Shown here: positions 1-6,701 of the stretch, one piece after another
How the letters are laid out: every line of letters starts with the position of its first letter
Numbering within the stretch: the stretch's first letter is position 1
NCBI GenBank assembly: GCA_020438595.1
Contig: JAGQUI010000151.1
Coordinates: forward strand, 1-6,701
Length of the DNA stretch: 6,701 nt
DNA from: Propionibacteriaceae bacterium
Lineage (GTDB): Bacteria; Actinomycetota; Actinomycetes; Propionibacteriales; Propionibacteriaceae
Direction of reading: 5' to 3'
Notes under the pieces: generated by a model
Seen by the model: only the letters and a program-made list of their open reading frames with translations
Databases searched by the model: none
What the model was told of the DNA's origin: nothing
Translations under genes and position numbers: made by a program

Positions 1-31
1 ACGCCACTGACAATCGGTCAGGTGGTGGCGT
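1..31 (-). promoter_or_regulatory. Stem-loop in probable recA leader
   Basis: Seen directly: bases 1-7 (ACGCCAC) are perfectly complementary to 25-31 (GTGGCGT), and 8-11 (TGAC) to 17-20 (GTCA). The loop is AATCG at 12-16 and there is a 4-nt bulge at 21-24. This gives 11 base pairs. Read on the minus strand it lies downstream of the LexA box and -10 element at 71-93, so it would fall in the 5' untranslated leader of the gene to the left, presumably recA. It has no U-tract inside the window, but the window ends at the outer stem, so a terminator or attenuator cannot be excluded. Its function is not known. Confidence 0.45.
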
Positions 32-35
32 CGCT

Positions 36-49
36 GTGGATATCTCCAC
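36..49 (-). promoter_or_regulatory. Small hairpin in probable recA leader
   Basis: GTGGA at 36-40 pairs with TCCAC at 45-49 around a 4-nt loop (TATC). An alternative longer-range pairing also exists between 34-40 (CTGTGGA) and 66-72 (TCCACAG), which overlaps the proposed -10 element. Only one of the two pairings could form at a time. If transcription starts near base 64, only the short hairpin would be wholly in the RNA. The structure is visible; its regulatory meaning is inference. Confidence 0.3.
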
Positions 50-70
50 GCGCGCCGGGCAACTGTCCAC

Positions 71-76
71 AGGCTA
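71..76 (-). promoter_or_regulatory. Probable -10 element of recA promoter
   Basis: The minus-strand hexamer TAGCCT fits the actinobacterial -10 pattern TANNNT and starts one base downstream of the LexA box at 78-93. This would place the transcription start near base 64, running leftward out of the window. I see no good TTGACA-like -35 at the usual 16-18 bp spacing, so recognition would rest mainly on the -10. LexA bound between the -35 and -10 positions would block polymerase, as in mycobacterial recA promoters. The gene served is inferred from the conserved order clgR - DUF3046 - recA. Confidence 0.45.
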
Positions 77-77
77 G

Positions 78-93
78 CCGAACAGATGTTCGA
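78..93 (-). promoter_or_regulatory. LexA-binding site (SOS box), recA-type
   Basis: On the minus strand this reads TCGAACATCTGTTCGG. The actinobacterial/mycobacterial SOS box consensus is TCGAAC-N4-GTTCGA, and 11 of its 12 fixed positions match; only the last base differs. The same final G is, as I recall it, present in the M. tuberculosis recA SOS box. LexA binds such dyads as a dimer and represses the gene until RecA filaments trigger its self-cleavage after DNA damage. Lying downstream of DUF3046 and pointing left, the site marks the damage-inducible promoter of recA just outside the window. Confidence 0.85.
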
Positions 94-122
94 TATGCGC
101 GCGACACGCGAAGGGAGCGTGA

Positions 123-184
123 CGCGAAAAGGAACAGTCCCCGATTCGCGTCGCGACGGGGAACGGGGACGGTTCCTTCTCGCG
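123..184. repeat. REP-like intergenic inverted repeat
   Basis: The 20-nt arm at 123-142 and the reverse complement of 165-184 match at 18 of 20 positions; the core AAGGAACAGTCCCC (129-142) faces GGGGACGGTTCCTT (165-178). The 22-nt centre holds a smaller dyad (TCGC at 146-149, GCGA at 153-156), and CCCCG at 139-143 can alternatively pair with CGGGG at 157-161. A degenerate direct copy of the left edge lies just before it (ACGCGAAGGGAGC at 106-118 against ACGCGAAAAGGAAC at 122-135). The element sits between the DUF3046 3' end and the LexA box. It looks like a dispersed palindromic (REP/BIME-type) element or a small non-autonomous mobile element; copy number cannot be judged from one window. Confidence 0.55.
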
Positions 185-199
185 CCGGGCGGCCGGCGC
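182..199 (-). terminator. GC-rich hairpin after DUF3046
   Basis: GCGCCGG at 182-188 and CCGGCGC at 193-199 form a perfect 7-bp stem with a 4-nt loop, directly adjoining the DUF3046 stop codon at 200-202. On the minus strand it is followed by GAGAAGG, not a U-run, so it is not a classical intrinsic terminator. Actinobacterial transcripts often end at strong hairpins without U-tracts, and the position fits the end of a clgR-DUF3046 transcript. The left three bases overlap the arm of the 123-184 repeat. Confidence 0.4.
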
Positions 200-394
200 T
201 CAGCGGTCGGCGGGCGGCAGCTCCAGCGCCGCCCAGGCGGCCAACCAGACCTGCTTGCACGGGGTTCCGCCGGCCAGCGCCTCGCTCACCGTGCGATGGC
301 CAAGGCCCTCGAGCACGACCGTGTCGGACCACATCAGGGAGTACGCGTCGCCGAGGTGGGACGCCAGCCTCGCCCGCAGGTCCGCCTCACGCAT
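200..394 (-). CDS. DUF3046 family protein, clgR-recA interval
   Basis: This encodes a 64-residue protein of the DUF3046 family, a small actinobacterial family usually encoded just upstream of recA (Rv2738c in M. tuberculosis). Its biochemical role is unknown. Family features seen are the start MREADL, an aromatic/acidic stretch around residues 17-24 (AYSLMWSD), and the conserved C-terminal half TVSEALAGG...KQVWLAAWAALELP (residues 35-61). The length is normal for the family; there is no signal peptide or membrane segment. The ATG at 392-394 lies five bases after the clgR stop and has no clear Shine-Dalgarno sequence, so translation is probably coupled to clgR. A GC-rich hairpin follows directly at 182-199. 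Family assignment is confident; a link to recombination is only inference from neighbourhood. Confidence 0.85.
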   Translation of the reverse strand: MREADLRARLASHLGDAYSLMWSDTVVLEGLGHRTVSEALAGGTPCKQVWLAAWAALELPPADR

Positions 395-399
395 CCGGG

Positions 400-705
400 T
401 CAGGCCGCGGCGACGTGCGGGCCACGCACCGGCAGCGGGGTGACGCCGGCGTGGTCGTCGATCTTGTCCGAGACCTGCCGCAACACGTTCGACAGCGGCA
501 CGTCGAGGGCGCCGCAGATCGCGTTCAGCAACTCGGAGGACGCCTCCTTCTGGCCGCGCTCGATCTCCGAGAGGTAGCCGAGGCTGACCCGGGCCCGGCC
601 CGACACCTCGCGCAGGGTCAGGCTCGAGGACGTGCGCAGCTCTCGCAGCGACTCGCCGAGCAACTCCCGCATCAGCACCGGGCGCTCACGCACTTCCTGG
701 ATCAT
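400..705 (-). CDS. clgR: ClgR-type XRE-family regulator of Clp protease genes
   Basis: This is a 101-residue single-domain DNA-binding protein. Residues 29-52 form the Cro/C1-type helix-turn-helix ([24 protein letters not shown] region). The block [21 protein letters not shown] is characteristic of ClgR/PopR proteins, which activate clpP/clpC and related proteolysis genes in Streptomyces, Corynebacterium and Mycobacterium. The protein ends in VAAA; in Streptomyces ClgR, C-terminal alanines mark the protein for ClpP-dependent degradation, so a feedback loop is likely here too. It is somewhat shorter than characterised homologues, through a shorter tail after the HTH. The start is uncertain: ATG at 703-705 is used, while GTG at 676-678 or ATG at 670-672 would align better with the usual N-terminus (VLMRELLGE). 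DUF3046 follows after five bases. Mycobacterial and many related loci carry pspA after clgR; it is absent here. Confidence 0.85.
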   Translation of the reverse strand: MIQEVRERPVLMRELLGESLRELRTSSSLTLREVSGRARVSLGYLSEIERGQKEASSELLNAICGALDVPLSNVLRQVSDKIDDHAGVTPLPVRGPHVAAA

Positions 706-712
706 GGCCTCG

Positions 713-718
713 ACTCTA
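713..718 (-). promoter_or_regulatory. Possible -10 element for clgR
   Basis: The minus-strand hexamer TAGAGT fits TANNNT and ends seven bases before the ATG at 703-705. This is the spacing expected for a leaderless transcript starting at or next to the start codon. No TTGACA-like -35 is visible at 16-18 bp. The rest of the 706-864 gap holds a perfect 10-bp palindrome (GGACGCGTCC, 763-772) and the stem-loop at 831-861. I could not identify a ClgR or SigE site with confidence. Confidence 0.3.
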
Positions 719-830
719 CCTGTCCCGCCGGGTTCGTCTCCGACGGTGGTACAACGCCACGCGGACGCGTCCTTGTTCCCTCGAGTTCTGGTCGAGGTCG
801 CCGGGGGTTCCGACAGGCCCGACCAGCCGA

Positions 831-861
831 TCCGGGGACGTCCGGCCAGTCGACCCCCGGA
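831..861 (-). terminator. Stem-loop after cinA
   Basis: TCCGGGG at 831-837 is perfectly complementary to CCCCGGA at 855-861. GTC at 840-842 can add three pairs with GAC at 852-854 across a 2-nt bulge. The structure begins three bases beyond the cinA stop codon (865-867) on the minus strand. It has no U-tract. Its position at the end of the rimO-pgsA-cinA operon supports a transcript-end role, but an intrinsic terminator is not proven. Confidence 0.35.
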
Positions 862-864
862 GGC

Positions 865-1353
865 TCATCCGGCGGCGTCGAGCGCATCGCCCAGCAGCCC
901 CAGCGCCGCGGCGACGGTGGCCTCCCGGACGGTCGCCCGGTCGCCGGCGAAGTCGTGCCGGACTGTGCGCACCGAGCCGTCCGGGCCGGCCAGGCCCAGC
1001 CACACCTCGCCCGGCTCGTGGCCGTCCTGCGGATCGGGGCCGGCGACCCCGGTGGCGGCCACCGCCCAGTCCGCCCCGGTCGCGTCCCGGACCCCGGTGG
1101 CCAGCGCCCCGGCCGTCCGCGCCGCGACCGGGCCGTGCGCGTCCAGCACGTCCACCGGCACCCCGGCGAGCGTCGCCTTCAGCGGGGTCGCGTACGCCAC
1201 CACCCCACCGAGGTAGACGGCGGAGGCACCCGGGACGGAGGTGAGCGCCGCACCGATCAGGCCGCCGGTGAGGGATTCGGCCGTGGCGAGGCTCTGTCCG
1301 CGCGCGGTCAGCCTCGCGATGATCGGGGCCGCGTCCGGCTCAGGACTGGTCAC
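865..1353 (-). CDS. cinA: Nicotinamide-nucleotide amidase (CinA C-terminal domain, PncC)
   Basis: This is a 162-residue stand-alone CinA C-terminal domain. Enzymes of this family (PncC) deamidate nicotinamide mononucleotide to nicotinate mononucleotide in pyridine-nucleotide recycling in the cytoplasm. Diagnostic motifs are ATAESLTGG at residues 23-31, whose Ser27 is the expected catalytic serine, GGVVAYATPLKATLAGV at 49-65, and TGVAGP at 101-106. The N-terminal molybdopterin-binding-like (COG1058) domain of full-length CinA is absent, the common arrangement in actinobacteria, so this is not a truncation. The GTG start at 1351-1353 lies inside pgsA, giving a 14-nt overlap, with purine-rich AAGGGCAAGG just before it. 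This implies co-transcription and translational coupling with pgsA. The old name 'competence/damage-inducible protein' does not imply a competence role here. Confidence 0.9.
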   Translation of the reverse strand: MTSPEPDAAPIIARLTARGQSLATAESLTGGLIGAALTSVPGASAVYLGGVVAYATPLKATLAGVPVDVLDAHGPVAARTAGALATGVRDATGADWAVAATGVAGPDPQDGHEPGEVWLGLAGPDGSVRTVRHDFAGDRATVREATVAAALGLLGDALDAAG

Positions 1354-1960
1354 CCTTGCCCTTGGCGGTCGCCTCGGCCTTAAGCCTGAGCGCGTCGCGG
1401 ACGTACATCACCCCGGTGACCAGGGTCAGCACGAACGCCGCGCCCATCACGAGCCACGCGAGCCAGAACCAGAACGGCAGCAGTTCCTGCACCTTCGGCA
1501 TCGGATACGGCAGGAACATGATCAGCGCGATCGACTGCAGGACGGTCTTCAGCTTTCCACCGGCGGCGGCCGCCATCACCTCGTACTTCAGCATCGCCGC
1601 GCGCATCCACGTGATGCCCCACTCGCGAACCAGGATGATGATCGTGATCCACCACGGCAGCTCGCCGAGGATGCTCAGCGAGATGAACGCCGCACCGGTG
1701 AGGGCCTTGTCGGCGATCGGGTCCCAGATCTTGCCGAAGTCGCTGACCAGGTTGTACCGCCGGGCGATCTTGCCGTCGAACAGGTCGGTCAGGATCGCCA
1801 CGCCGAACGCGACCGTCGCGGCCAGGCGCCAGGCGAACTCCTCTGGGTGCCAGAACAACAGCACCAGGAACACCGGCACGAGGATCAGTCGCAGCACCGT
1901 CAGCGCATTCGGCAGCCACGCAGGCACGCCCACGTCGGCGGATTGCGCATGCTGCGTCAT
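1340..1960 (-). CDS. pgsA: CDP-diacylglycerol-glycerol-3-phosphate 3-phosphatidyltransferase
   Basis: This 206-residue integral membrane enzyme of the CDP-alcohol phosphotransferase family transfers a phosphatidyl group from CDP-diacylglycerol to glycerol 3-phosphate, the committed step to phosphatidylglycerol and cardiolipin. The family signature D-x2-DG-x2-AR-x8-G-x3-D-x3-D is complete: Asp59, Asp62-Gly63, Ala66-Arg67, Gly76, Asp80, Asp84. Several hydrophobic segments are visible, roughly residues 19-37, 44-59, 89-112, 141-151 and 161-184. REWGITWMRAAML and GGKLKTVLQ are typical of PgsA rather than of phosphatidylinositol synthase. ATG at 1958-1960 is chosen over GTG at 1961-1963 because GGAGG at 1965-1969 leaves 4 nt to the ATG but only 1 nt to the GTG. 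The ATG overlaps the rimO stop by one base (TGATG), indicating translational coupling. Its distal 14 nt overlap cinA. Confidence 0.92.
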   Translation of the reverse strand: MTQHAQSADVGVPAWLPNALTVLRLILVPVFLVLLFWHPEEFAWRLAATVAFGVAILTDLFDGKIARRYNLVSDFGKIWDPIADKALTGAAFISLSILGELPWWITIIILVREWGITWMRAAMLKYEVMAAAAGGKLKTVLQSIALIMFLPYPMPKVQELLPFWFWLAWLVMGAAFVLTLVTGVMYVRDALRLKAEATAKGKGDQS

Positions 1961-3375
1961 CACCCCTCCAGCTCCACGACCAGGTCCACGCCGTCCGTCG
2001 CCGTGACCCTGCCCCAGGCGAGCGCGCCCGTGACCAGATCGTTATCTGCTCCTCCGAGCGTAGTACCACCATCGGTCTCCGGACCCTGGTGTACGGATCT
2101 TCCTGATCCGGTTCCGTCCGGAGCGACCGCCTCGACCAGCACCTGCGTGCGCTCGCCCACGCGTTCGGACGCGCGTTCGGCGGACACCTCGTCGACCAGC
2201 GTCGCCAGCCGGTCCACCCGCTCGTCGATCACGGACGGCTCCAGCTTGCCGTCCAGCGTGGCGCCCTCGGTGCCCTCCTCGTCGGAGTAGCCGAACACCC
2301 CCACGGCGTCGAGCCGGGCGGCGGCGAGGAAGTCCGCGAGGACGTCCACGTCGGCCCCGGTCTCGCCCGGGAAGCCCGTGATCACGTTGCTGCGGATGCC
2401 CGCGTCGGGACGGGCGGCGCGGATGCGCCCGATCAGGCCGAGGAACGAGTCGGCGTCGCCGAACCGGCGCATCCGGCGCAGCACGGTCGCGGACGCGTGC
2501 TGGAACGGCAGGTCGAAGTAGGGCACCACCCGGTCCAGGCCGAGCATCGCGTCGATCAGCGACGGGCGCACCTCGGCCGGCTGCAGGTAGGAGACCCGGA
2601 TCCAGTCCAGCCCGTCGACGCCGTCCAGCCCCGCCAGCAGGTGCTCGAGGTTCGTGCCGATGTCCTTGCCGTAGGCGCTGGAGTTCTCGCTGACCAGCAC
2701 CACCTCGCGGACGCCGCGCTCGACCAGCCAGCGGGCCTCGCCGACCACCTCGTCGACCGGACGCGACAGGTAGGAGCCGCGGAAGGACGGGATCGCGCAG
2801 AACGCGCAGCGGCGGTCGCACCCGGAGGCGATCTTCAGCGGAGCGGACGCCCCGGAGGCCAGCCGGTGCCGCGGGATCCAGGCGTGGCCGGGGATGGCGT
2901 GGCCGGGCACGGAGAGCTTCGCGGCGCGGGCCGGGCGGGCCACCGGGGTGACGGGCAACAGGCCACGGCGGTCGCGCGGCACGTGGGCCTCCACGTGGCC
3001 ACCGGCGAGGATCCACTCCAGCTTCGCGGCGATCTCGGGGTAGGCGTCGAAGCCGAGCACGGCGTCGGCCTCCGGGAGCGACTCGGCAAGCTCGTGTCCG
3101 TACCGTTCGGCCAGGCAGCCGACCGCGACCACCGCCTTCGTCCGGCCCCCGTTCGCCTTGTGGTCGGCGGCGTCGAGCAGGGTGTCGATGGAGTCCTTCT
3201 TCGCGGCGTCGATGAAGCCGCAGGTGTTGACCACGATCGCCTCGGCGGCTTCCGGGTCGTCGACCAGGGCGAAGCCGCCTGCGGCGAGGCGTCCGGCGAG
3301 TTCCTCGGAGTCGACCTCGTTGCGGGCGCAACCGAGGCTGATCAGGTGCACCGGTGTCGGACTCACCCGCGCCAC
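1960..3375 (-). CDS. rimO: Ribosomal protein uS12 methylthiotransferase RimO
   Basis: This 471-residue radical-SAM enzyme adds a methylthio group to a conserved aspartate of ribosomal protein S12, using two [4Fe-4S] clusters. Domains in order: UPF0004 N-terminal domain with the three cluster cysteines Cys16, Cys52 and Cys87; radical-SAM core with the CxxxCxxC motif at Cys186, Cys190 and Cys193, followed by conserved SYLQPAE (262-268), LPFQH (289-293) and ITGFPGET (332-339); and a C-terminal TRAM domain from about residue 408. [13 protein letters not shown] with PFQHAS indicates RimO rather than the tRNA enzyme MiaB. The linker at 130-175 is of the long actinobacterial type and contains a 5-residue duplication ([10 protein letters not shown], 156-165). 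GTG at 3373-3375 is the start, preceded by GAGG four bases upstream. It is first gene of the rimO-pgsA-cinA unit, 97 bp after ftsK. Confidence 0.95.
   Translation of the reverse strand: MARVSPTPVHLISLGCARNEVDSEELAGRLAAGGFALVDDPEAAEAIVVNTCGFIDAAKKDSIDTLLDAADHKANGGRTKAVVAVGCLAERYGHELAESLPEADAVLGFDAYPEIAAKLEWILAGGHVEAHVPRDRRGLLPVTPVARPARAAKLSVPGHAIPGHAWIPRHRLASGASAPLKIASGCDRRCAFCAIPSFRGSYLSRPVDEVVGEARWLVERGVREVVLVSENSSAYGKDIGTNLEHLLAGLDGVDGLDWIRVSYLQPAEVRPSLIDAMLGLDRVVPYFDLPFQHASATVLRRMRRFGDADSFLGLIGRIRAARPDAGIRSNVITGFPGETGADVDVLADFLAAARLDAVGVFGYSDEEGTEGATLDGKLEPSVIDERVDRLATLVDEVSAERASERVGERTQVLVEAVAPDGTGSGRSVHQGPETDGGTTLGGADNDLVTGALAWGRVTATDGVDLVVELEG
1965..1969 (-). promoter_or_regulatory. Ribosome binding site of pgsA inside rimO
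   Basis: The minus-strand GGAGG is a full anti-16S match embedded in the last codons of rimO. Its 4-nt distance to ATG 1958-1960 favours that codon over the upstream GTG. Placement inside the preceding gene ties pgsA initiation to ribosomes finishing rimO. Confidence 0.6.
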
Positions 3376-3379
3376 GCTA

Positions 3380-3392
3380 CCTCAGCCCTCCC
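3380..3392 (-). promoter_or_regulatory. Purine-rich ribosome binding region of rimO
   Basis: On the minus strand GGGAGGG (3386-3392) lies 10 nt and GAGG (3380-3383) 4 nt before the GTG start. Together they support GTG at 3373-3375. The region lies between that start and the large palindrome ending at 3400, so the palindrome could influence exposure of the ribosome binding site. Confidence 0.45.
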
Positions 3393-3399
3393 GTTGCGC

Positions 3400-3467
3400 C
3401 GAACGCCTCCGTTTCCGTCGAGCGCCTCCGCACGGGCAGAGGCGTTCGACCGGAACGGAGGCGTTCG
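3400..3467. repeat. Long palindrome of inverted 19-bp units
   Basis: The 29-nt arms 3400-3428 and 3439-3467 are complementary at 26 of 29 positions, with a 10-nt loop. Each arm holds the motif GAGGCGTTCG or its complement twice, 19 bp apart: CGAACGCCTCC at 3400 and CGAGCGCCTCC at 3419, then GAGGCGTTCGA at 3439 and 3458. The element begins five bases after the ftsK stop and ends 24 bases before the rimO start. As RNA it would be a very stable hairpin and could end the ftsK transcript or protect its 3' end; there is no U-tract. The internal repetition suggests a dispersed REP/BIME-like element rather than a simple terminator. Confidence 0.65.
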
Positions 3468-3472
3468 ATGGA

Positions 3473-5884
<2,412 letters not shown>

Positions 5885-5891
5885 GAATCGA

Positions 5892-5920
5892 AGGGTAGGC
5901 GATCCCTGTGACATTGCCGA
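5892..5920 (-). promoter_or_regulatory. Possible leaderless promoter of ftsK
   Basis: On the minus strand TACCCT (5892-5897, pattern TANNNT) lies seven bases before ATG 5882-5884. TCGGCA (5915-5920, four of six matches to TTGACA) sits 17 bp further upstream. The spacing would start transcription at or near the A of the ATG, producing a leaderless mRNA, which is common in actinobacteria and would explain the lack of a Shine-Dalgarno sequence there. If ftsK instead starts at 5914 this promoter would be inside the gene. No SOS box is visible in 5885-6035. Confidence 0.3.
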
Positions 5921-5951
5921 GCCCCCACGCCGGTGCGCCGCCACTGGGCCC

Positions 5952-6037
5952 GACCCCGCCCGCTTTGCTACCCGTAGTTGAGGAAGCTACCCGAGTACGG
6001 GTAGCGACCCGGATTAGCTGTAGCGAAGCCGGGGGTC
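5952..6037. repeat. Long imperfect inverted repeat between thiL and ftsK
   Basis: Three paired blocks share one centre near 5995. The outer block is GACCCC (5952-5957) with GGGGTC (6032-6037). The middle block is GCTTTGCTAC (5962-5971) with GTAGCGAAGC (6020-6029), 10 pairs including one G-T. The inner block is GCTACCCG (5986-5993) with CGGGTAGC (5998-6005) around AGTA. GCTACCCGTA at 5967-5976 can alternatively pair with 5996-6005. GCTAC/GTAGC thus appears four times, at 19-bp steps in each arm. The right end overlaps the thiL stop codon (6036-6038), so as RNA it would fold at the very 3' end of thiL. It may be a thiL terminator, an operator for ftsK, or a palindromic repeat element; there is no U-run. 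Confidence 0.55.
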
Positions 6038-6701
6038 AGGACGTGAAGTGCTGCCAGCCGCCGGCCGGGCCGTCCCATTCGGCGCCGTCGACGAGCACCT
6101 GCGGCTCACCGGCGAGCACCCGTCCGATCACGTGCCAGCCCTCGGGCACCCGGTCGGCGTCGAACGCCCCGACGAGGGCGTGGTCGTCGCCGCCGGTCAG
6201 CTGGAAGACCAGCGGGTCTCCCCCGCCGACCGCCGCCGCCACGGCCTGCTGCGGCTCGGAGACCTCGAGGGTGGAGGTGTCCACGTCGAGGGTCACGCCG
6301 GACGCGCGGGCGACGTGGCCCAGGTCGGCGAGCAGGCCGTCGGAGACGTCGATCAGGGCGGACGCGCCGGCCTCCGCCGCCACCCGGCCCTGTCCGTAGG
6401 GCGGCTCGGGCACCCGGTGCGCCACCACCACGGAGCGCGGCGAGCGGAACCCGCGGCCCAGCACCGCCACTCCCGCCGCGGCCCAGCCCAGCCGTCCGGC
6501 CATCGCGAGCACCTGGCCCGGACGTGCCCCGTACCGGGTCAGCGGCGGCAGTCCGCCCAGGTCGGCCAGCACGGTCGCGGTGACCACGATCTGCCCGGCG
6601 GACGTGGTGTCGCCCCCGACCAGCTGGACGCCGGCGAGCTCGCACTCGGCCCGGACGCCGGCCGCGAACCCGGACGCCCACTCCACCGGAGTGGACGCGG
6701 G
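6036..6701 (-). CDS. thiL: Thiamine-monophosphate kinase, N-terminus outside window
   Basis: This is the C-terminal 221 residues of a protein of usually about 310-330; the start lies beyond the right edge. ThiL phosphorylates thiamine monophosphate to thiamine diphosphate with ATP, the last step of cofactor synthesis in bacteria, in the cytoplasm. Visible family features are TPVEW followed by an amphipathic helix, the metal-binding GGDTTSA (fragment residues 29-35), DVSDGLLADLGHVA (118-131), LTGGDDHALV (168-177, in place of the commoner GGEDYEL) and the C-terminal GGWQHF. The reading frame is open to base 6701, so the fragment is cut by the window, not broken. The usual N-terminal ATP- and metal-binding residues cannot be checked. 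The stop codon is inside the 5952-6037 inverted repeat. A ThiL next to ftsK is not the arrangement I know from Streptomyces or Mycobacterium. Confidence 0.93.
   Translation of the reverse strand, partial: PASTPVEWASGFAAGVRAECELAGVQLVGGDTTSAGQIVVTATVLADLGGLPPLTRYGARPGQVLAMAGRLGWAAAGVAVLGRGFRSPRSVVVAHRVPEPPYGQGRVAAEAGASALIDVSDGLLADLGHVARASGVTLDVDTSTLEVSEPQQAVAAAVGGGDPLVFQLTGGDDHALVGAFDADRVPEGWHVIGRVLAGEPQVLVDGAEWDGPAGGWQHFTS

Noticed and set aside
1..64. Leader peptide in the probable recA leader (minus-strand GTG near base 50)
   Set aside because: The frame is short, has no Shine-Dalgarno sequence, runs off the window edge, and does not resemble a RecA N-terminus.
706..864. ClgR or SigE binding site upstream of clgR, suggested by GGAAC and GGACGCGTCC motifs
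   Set aside because: The GGAAC lacks a -10 partner at the right spacing, and the 10-bp palindrome does not match an operator I can name. The evidence is too weak to annotate.
22..1383. 453-codon plus-strand frame across the recA leader, DUF3046, clgR and cinA
   Set aside because: It is low-complexity Arg/Pro/Gly sequence that runs through intergenic palindromes and opposite three recognised genes, with no plausible ribosome site or homology.
1241..2290. 349-codon plus-strand frame opposite pgsA and the end of rimO
   Set aside because: It has compositional bias only; the opposite strand has the complete CDP-alcohol phosphotransferase signature.
3400..3467. CRISPR-like array because of 19-bp periodicity
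   Set aside because: There are only two units per arm, in opposite orientations, with no variable spacers and no cas genes.
5885..6035. SOS box upstream of ftsK, as E. coli ftsK is damage-inducible
   Set aside because: No GAAC-N4-GTTC dyad or near match is present in the gap.

Overview
The window is a very GC-rich piece of an actinobacterial chromosome (class Actinomycetia; I cannot fix the genus). The evidence is the conserved order ftsK - rimO - pgsA - cinA - clgR - DUF3046 followed by recA regulatory DNA, a DUF3046 protein (a family known from actinobacteria), and a LexA box of the mycobacterial/actinobacterial type at the left edge. All recognised genes lie on the minus strand, so transcription runs from high to low coordinates. 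Long plus-strand reading frames exist only because high-GC coding DNA lacks stop codons.

Layout in transcription order: (1) the C-terminal two thirds of thiL (thiamine-monophosphate kinase), cut by the right edge. (2) A 151-bp gap (5885-6035) with a long imperfect inverted repeat overlapping the thiL stop, and a possible leaderless promoter for ftsK. (3) ftsK/spoIIIE-type DNA translocase, complete. (4) A 97-bp gap (3376-3472) largely filled by a long palindrome built from a repeated 19-bp unit. (5) A tightly packed operon rimO - pgsA - cinA, with a 1-nt overlap and a 14-nt overlap. (6) A 159-bp gap (706-864) with a stem-loop after cinA and a possible -10 element for clgR. (7) clgR (Clp-protease gene regulator), ending in three alanines, then DUF3046 five bases later. 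(8) A 199-bp region without a gene (1-199): a GC hairpin just after DUF3046, a REP-like inverted repeat, a near-consensus LexA (SOS) box next to a -10 element, and two stem-loops in the probable recA leader. The recA coding sequence itself would lie to the left of the window.

Functionally this is a housekeeping and stress neighbourhood: chromosome translocation at division (FtsK), ribosomal protein S12 methylthiolation (RimO), phospholipid synthesis (PgsA), NMN deamidation (CinA/PncC), Clp proteolysis control (ClgR) and, by inference from its promoter, the SOS recombinase. I found no CRISPR array, transposase, toxin-antitoxin pair, phage gene or credible new defence system. The items most worth a second look are the three unrelated intergenic inverted repeats, the structured recA leader, and the position of thiL directly upstream of ftsK.
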